This document shows positions 59,900 through 64,000 of a stretch of DNA of 64,000 nucleotides, one piece after another. The stretch comes from Flaccisagitta enflata. Its lineage: Eukaryota; Chaetognatha; Sagittoidea; Aphragmophora. The stretch is from the NCBI GenBank assembly GCA_965153355.1, contig OZ231126.1:64604001-64668000 (forward strand), in the 5' to 3' direction. The notes under the pieces were generated by a model that worked only from the letters and a program-made list of their open reading frames with translations, searched no databases and was not told where the DNA came from. The first letter of the stretch is position 1; each line of letters starts with the position of its first letter. A program made the position numbers and the translations under genes.

Positions 59900-60346
59900 G
59901 AAGCACATGAAATACACATACATTTCAAAGAAATAAGATGCATGGGATACAATGGCAGGGTGGTAATGTTCTGAGCTATAGATAGAAGGGTCATCAGTTC
60001 GATTCTGACTTGAAGCCACTCATTTTGCCCTAACAAACTTAGGTTAGATTGATAGAAATTATGCATTTATTTCAGAGCAATTTGCTGCATGAGACACATT
60101 GGTGTGGTGGTAATGTTATAAACCTGTGATAGATGGGTCATGAGTTCGAATCCAGCTTGAGGCAATTGATTTTGCTCCTTTTTTTAACAAGCACATGAAT
60201 ATGAATTGCTCTTCATAATGCAAAATCTGAAAGACACTCTGGCGCAGTGGTAACACTCTGAACTTGTCAGTGCAGAGCACTGAGTTTGAATCTGATTTTC
60301 AACCATTTTTAGTTCCGATGACAAAATTTGTTGTTGTTGTTGATAT

Positions 60347-60378
<32 letters not shown>

Positions 60379-60902
60379 CTCTTGTTGTTGTTGTTGTTGT
60401 TTTTGTTGTTGTTCAAGCACATGAAATAAAAATTCATTTCAAAAAAATAGAATGCATGATATACAATGGCAGGGTGGTAATGTTCTAAGCTATTGATAGA
60501 TAGGTCATCAGTTCGATTCTAGCTTAAGGCAACTCATTTTGCCCTAACAAATTTAGGTTAGATTGATAGAAATTGTGCAATTAATTTAAAGTGGTTGGTA
60601 GCATGAGACACATTGGTGAGGTGGTAATGTTATAAACCTGTGATAGATGGGTCATGAGTTCAATTCCAGCCTGAGGCAATTGATTTTGCTCCTTTTTTTA
60701 ACAAGCACATGAGTATGAATTTCTCTTCGTATTGCAAAATGTGAAAGACACTCTGGCGCAGTGGTAACTCTCTGAACTTGTCAGTGCAGGGCACTGAGTT
60801 TGAATCTGATTTTCAACTATTTTTTGTTTGGATGACAAAATTTGTTGTTGTTGTTATTGTTGTCGTTGTTGTTGTCATTGTTGTCATTGTTGTTGTTGTT
60901 GT

Positions 60903-60939
<37 letters not shown>

Positions 60940-61377
60940 AGCACATGAAACACACATTAATTTCAAAGAATTAAAATGCATGATATACTATGGCGGGGTG
61001 GTAATGTTCTAAGCTATCAATAGAAAGGTCATTAGTTCGATTCTGGCTTGAGGCAACTCATTTTTCCCTTACAAATTTAGGTTAGATTGATAGAACATGT
61101 GCATTTATTTCAAGGTAATTGGTTGCATGAGACACATTGGTGGGGTGGTAATGTTTTAAATCTGTGATAGATGGGTCATGAGTTCGATTCCAGCTTGAGG
61201 CAATTGATTTTGCTCTTTTTTTTAACAAGCACATAAATATGAATTGCTCTTCGTAATGCAAAATGTGAAAGACACTCTGGCGCAGTGGTAACACTCTGAA
61301 CTTGACAGTGCAGGGTACTGAGTTTGAATTTGATTTTCAACCATTTTTTGTTCGGATGACAAAATTTGTTGTTGTTT

Positions 61378-61431
<54 letters not shown>

Positions 61432-61480
61432 CTGTTGTTTAAGCACATGAAATATACATTCATTTCACAAAAATAGCCAT
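59253..61480 (+). repeat. Higher-order array of tRNA-derived SINE-like monomers with (TTG)n spacers
   Basis: Four tandem super-units, starting near 59300, 59901, 60415 and 60941, and a fifth truncated one at 61441. They are spaced about 500-600 bp. Each begins AAGCACATGAAATACACATTC and holds three tRNA-like modules, then a (TTG)n spacer. A-box/B-box pairs are visible at 59351/59395, 59500/59544, 59640/59684, 59953/59997, 60100/60144, 60240/60284, 60467/60511, 60614/60658, 60754/60798, 60991/61035, 61138/61182 and 61278/61322. The third module of each set has TGGCGCAGTGG, a perfect A box, or a close variant. Modules end in GGCAATTCATTTTGCC-like hairpins. Confidence 0.8.
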
Positions 61481-61569
61481 TTTAGGTTAGGATAACAAAA
61501 TTGGTTTTTGTTGTTGTTGTTGCTCTTTTTTTTTTGGTGTTGTTTTTTATACTGGCCTAAAATCATGTT

Positions 61570-61697
61570 ACACCCCTGTGTTCTATCAGACATTGGCCCT
61601 TTGGGGCCGCTGCCCTGCACTCAGCTAACCTCATCACCTCAACACTTGAAGCAGGGCAATGGTTACTGCAGACCATGTGTGATCCTTGAATCTTGTA
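61570..61697 (+). mobile_element. Right end of a GGGCAGCGGCCC-family element
   Basis: CACCCCTGTGTTCTATCAGAC, CCCTTTGGGGCCGCTGCCC and GAAGCAGGGCAATGGTTACTG, then a decayed terminal hairpin. No left arm. Confidence 0.6.
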
Positions 61698-61717
61698 TAG
61701 CTTCTCTTTTTGGGCTG

Positions 61718-61850
61718 GGCCTGTCCTGTAGAACTCAGGGGGACTTTTTGTTCGTCCATCTTTCCTAACCAGGCCCTCTCAAGCCTGAAATCTATTGCCC
61801 TATAAGGCATGACATGAGAGGGCTTGAGGGAGACAAACAGACTAAAAAAG
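61718..61850. mobile_element. Fragment of a GGGCAGCGGCCC-family interior
   Basis: GTCCTGTAGAACTCAGGGGGAC and CAGGCCCTCTCAAGCCTGAAATC, then the inverse GAGAGGGCTTGAGG. Confidence 0.5.
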
Positions 61851-61889
61851 AACGGACAGACGGACAACATTTGTGATTGTTGTTTTTTT

Positions 61890-62410
61890 GGGCAGCGGCC
61901 CCAAAGGGAACGCAGTCCTGTAGAACACAGGGGACTTTTGTTTGTTCATTTGTTCGTCCGTCCGTCCGTTTGTTTGTTCACCCCAGGCTCTCTCAGGCCT
62001 GAAATCTGCCCTCTCAGGCCTAAAATCTGTCCTCTCAGGCCTGAAATTTGCCCTCTCAGGCCTTGAATATGTCCTCTTAGGCCTGAAATTTGCCCTTTCA
62101 GGCCTGTAACCTGTCCTCTCAGGCCTAAAATCTACCCTCCTATGCCTGAAATCTGCCCTCTCAAATGCAAGGCCTGAGAGGGCCGATTTCAGGCCTGAGA
62201 GGGCAGATTTTAGGCCTGAGAGGACAGGTTTCAGGCCTGAGAGGGCCGGGGGGGCGGACGGACGGACGGATAAATGAACAGACAAATGAACGAACGAACG
62301 AACGAACAAAAGTCCCCTGTGTTCTACAGCCTCTCATTCCGATTTACAACCATGCAAAGCAGGGCAACGGGTATCGCTGACCACGTGTTGCCCTTGGGCG
62401 ACCTGTTTGT
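61890..62410 (+). mobile_element. GGGCAGCGGCCC-family element, right arm truncated
   Basis: GGGCAGCGGCCCCAAAGGGA...GTAGAACACAGGGGACTTTTG at the left, with AAAGTCCCCTGTGTTCTACAG at the right. The outer GGGGCCGCTGCCC is lost. The 21-bp satellite CCTCTCAGGCCTGAAATCTGC runs forward to about 62165 and then inverted. The tail AAAGCAGGGCAACGGGTATCG, hairpin GCCCTTGGGC and GACCTGTT matches the copy at 39288. Confidence 0.8.
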
Positions 62411-62694
62411 TATTGTTGTTGCCTTCTTTTTGTCAGTATACATCACTTTAGAGAGGGCTTCAAACAAAAGAAATTTTTGCGCCGAACTTATTGGTTCAGG
62501 TTCATGAGTTTGATTCCAGTTTGCATTTTTTGTTGTACTCTGACTGGCAAGAATGTCTTAAAATGAAATGACTGTAATTTTCTTTTGGGATTCACATGAA
62601 ATACATTTTACGACATCCACATGGGAGCCACTGTGGTATGGAAATTCCATACTGTGGTTGAAAGGGCAAGAAACAGAGTTAGATCCCCTGGCCT

Positions 62695-62777
62695 TCCACA
62701 TAAGGTCCCTGCCCACCTGTATACTTGCCCCTGCCCACCTGCAAGAGACTTGGCTATCATCTAGTATCCGGGATTGA
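62695..62777 (+). mobile_element. Decayed 3' end of a HINE-like element
   Basis: CCCCTGCCCACCTGCAAGAG, ACTTGGCTATCATCTAGTATCC and GGGATTG resemble the type 1 3' end with many changes. Confidence 0.4.
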
Positions 62778-62849
62778 GTAAAACTGTTTTATTAAAGACG
62801 CATAATGAAAAAGCTCCATTGAAATTGACATCTACCATGATCTAAAACA

Positions 62850-63178
62850 ACTGACGCCACCCCTAACCCTAACACCACCCCTACCCCTACCCCTAACCCC
62901 ACCCCTAACCCTTACCGCACCCCTAACCTTAACCCTAACCCTTATCCCTAAACCTACCCCTAACCCCAACCCCACCCCTAAACCTAACCCAACCCCTAAC
63001 CCTAACCCCACCCCCAACCATACCCCTACCCCTTAACCCTAACCCCACTCCTAACCCTAGCCCTAACCTCACGACTAACCCTAACCCTAACCCCACTCCT
63101 AACCCTAACCCTAACCCTAACCCCACTCCTAACCCTAACTCCACCCCTAACCCTAACCCCACCCCTAACCCTAAACAT
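62850..63178 (-). repeat. Interstitial telomere-like (CCCTAA)n with variants
   Basis: About 330 bp of CCCTAACCCTAACCC mixed with CCCCACCCCTAA and CCCCTACCCC units. The minus strand reads TTAGGG and TTAGGGGTGGGG. It lies inside repeat-rich DNA, not at a visible chromosome end. Confidence 0.85.
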
Positions 63179-63246
63179 AAACAGCGTAAAATGAACGTCA
63201 ATAACGTTCCTTGTGCTCGCCCGAGTCCTACAGAAACAAAAGGCTA

Positions 63247-63670
63247 CACGCTTTTCTTTTTATAAGAACACTGTTTATAAGAACATCAGCCTCAGATTTA
63301 GCCAAAAAATAAGAACATCTTAAGAACATGCTGAGCCTCAGATTAGAAGATAAGAATATAAGTTTTCAAAAAAGTAGTAAAATTAGATGAAAACCCCTGA
63401 ATGACGGATATTTTGACAATACTTTCTAAAATGATAATTCATTATTTATTAAATATTAATCTTACATTTTTCTTTATTTAATGAAAATATTTTTTATTTT
63501 ACAATTGCTTAAAAAACAAACTTTTATATTAATATGAATATATAGTAAAAGAGATTATCTAATTTAAAAATAAGAACATATTAAGAACGCTTGAGCCTCA
63601 AAAAGAGGCTGAAAATAAGAACGCTGAGGCTGACTTTTAAAATCCATGTTCTTATAAAATGAAAAGCGTG
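63247..63670. mobile_element. TA-flanked MITE with ATAAGAACAT motifs
   Basis: CACGCTTTTC plus TTTATAAGAACA at the left, and the inverse TGTTCTTATAAA plus GAAAAGCGTG at the right, with TA on both sides (63245-63246, 63671-63672). ATAAGAACAT and GAGCCTCAG or their variants recur at about 63270, 63310, 63335, 63570 and 63615. No coding sequence. Confidence 0.7.
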
Positions 63671-63683
63671 TACTGTCTTTGCA

Positions 63684-63753
63684 ACTGAAAATCTCAATCC
63701 CGGATTCTAGATGATTGCCGAGACTTCTTATTGGCTGTGTATCTGGCCTTGTT
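63684..63753 (+). mobile_element. 3' end fragment of a HINE-like element
   Basis: TTGGCTGTGTATCTGGCC then TTGTT, a decayed form of the type 1 hairpin. Confidence 0.45.
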
Positions 63754-63803
63754 TTATTCTGGCTAGCATGTGTCGAAATAATATACTGAAGTTGTTGTTG
63801 TCT

Positions 63804-63977
63804 TAACAAGTAACAAGACTTACATAGGGTCACAATATTGATGCGGACGGTTGGGCAGGGCCATCCAACCCCCATCCTTATCCCATGCCCCACTCCTCCC
63901 ACAAAAACATCCAAAAAACCTGCGCTGATGGACAGACAGACAAAGCCTCTTTTTCATTTCTGTGTCTGCAACTAAAA
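63804..63977 (-). mobile_element. HINE-like element, type 2 ends
   Basis: AACAAGACTTACATAGGGTC, CAATATTGATGCGGACGGTTGG, CATCCAACCCCCATCC, GACAGACAAAGCCTC and GTGTCTGCAACTAAAAA. It matches 15461-15731 with a short GTYS tract. Confidence 0.7.
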
Positions 63978-64000
63978 ATTGCATGGAAAATATTTGTGAG

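Noticed and set aside
59253-61480. Functional tRNA genes
   Set aside because: A and B boxes are present, but acceptor stems do not close and the modules are in a satellite-like array.

Overview
This is a gene-poor, repeat-saturated window from a nuclear genome of a eukaryote. The evidence is spliceosomal exons with GT/AG borders, tRNA-derived SINE modules, an LTR retroelement, class II transposons with intact target-site duplications (TSDs), TTAGGG-type telomere-like repeats and dozens of long microsatellites. There are no bacterial-type operons. I cannot name the lineage from sequence alone. Most long open frames here are translations of simple repeats and are not genes.

Genes. (1) 1-1263 (+): a GC-rich frame open from the left edge, product not recognised, followed by three similar GGACT/AGTCC stem-loops. 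(2) 57164-53504 (-): three exons of a phosphatidylinositol-phosphate kinase (PIPK), recognised by MDYSLL and GIIDILQ. The exons join in phase, and the 2.8 kb intron between exons A and B is packed with mobile elements. (3) 40511-40562 (+): a possible signal-peptide first exon with a GTAAGT donor. (4) 41189-42652 (+): a 487-aa frame inside an LTR element, product not recognised.

Mobile DNA. The dominant family (over 25 copies or fragments, from 5056 to 63977) begins TTTTTAG plus a palindrome, carries a (GTYS)n tract, and ends in a 4-5 bp hairpin plus TTGTT. I interpret it as a helentron/HINE-like non-autonomous rolling-circle element. Its subterminal sequences differ between subfamilies yet stay complementary between the two ends. 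Two copies carry kilobases of 10-bp A+T-rich repeats and lie head to head, making an inverted repeat of about 4.5 kb (5056-9623). A second family (GGGCAGCGGCCC ends) carries a 21-bp satellite and ends in another small hairpin. Other elements are an LTR element with identical 357-bp LTRs inserted in a (CT)n tract (40709-44724), two hAT-like elements with 8-bp TSDs (32770-33680, 44995-46473), foldback TA-flanked MITEs (16491-17050, 31810-32356, probably 19118-19737 and 63247-63670), and a GAGCGA-rich inverted-repeat family (11134, 13970, 17729, 26695).

Layout. 1-2 kb: partial gene and hairpins. 3-5 kb: microsatellites. 5-9.6 kb: giant palindrome. 9.7-16.3 kb: HINE copies and triplet tracts, including about 620 bp of (GAA)n. 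16.5-20 kb: foldback elements. 20-22.6 kb: CAA and GAC/GACGTC repeats. 22.8-39.9 kb: interspersed HINE, GGGCAGCGG, hAT and MITE copies. 40.5-46.5 kb: LTR element and hAT element. 48-53 kb: CT tracts and HINE copies. 53.5-57.2 kb: PIPK gene. 58.9-61.5 kb: higher-order array of tRNA-like modules. 61.5-64 kb: more GGGCAGCGG copies, telomere-like repeats and a terminal MITE.
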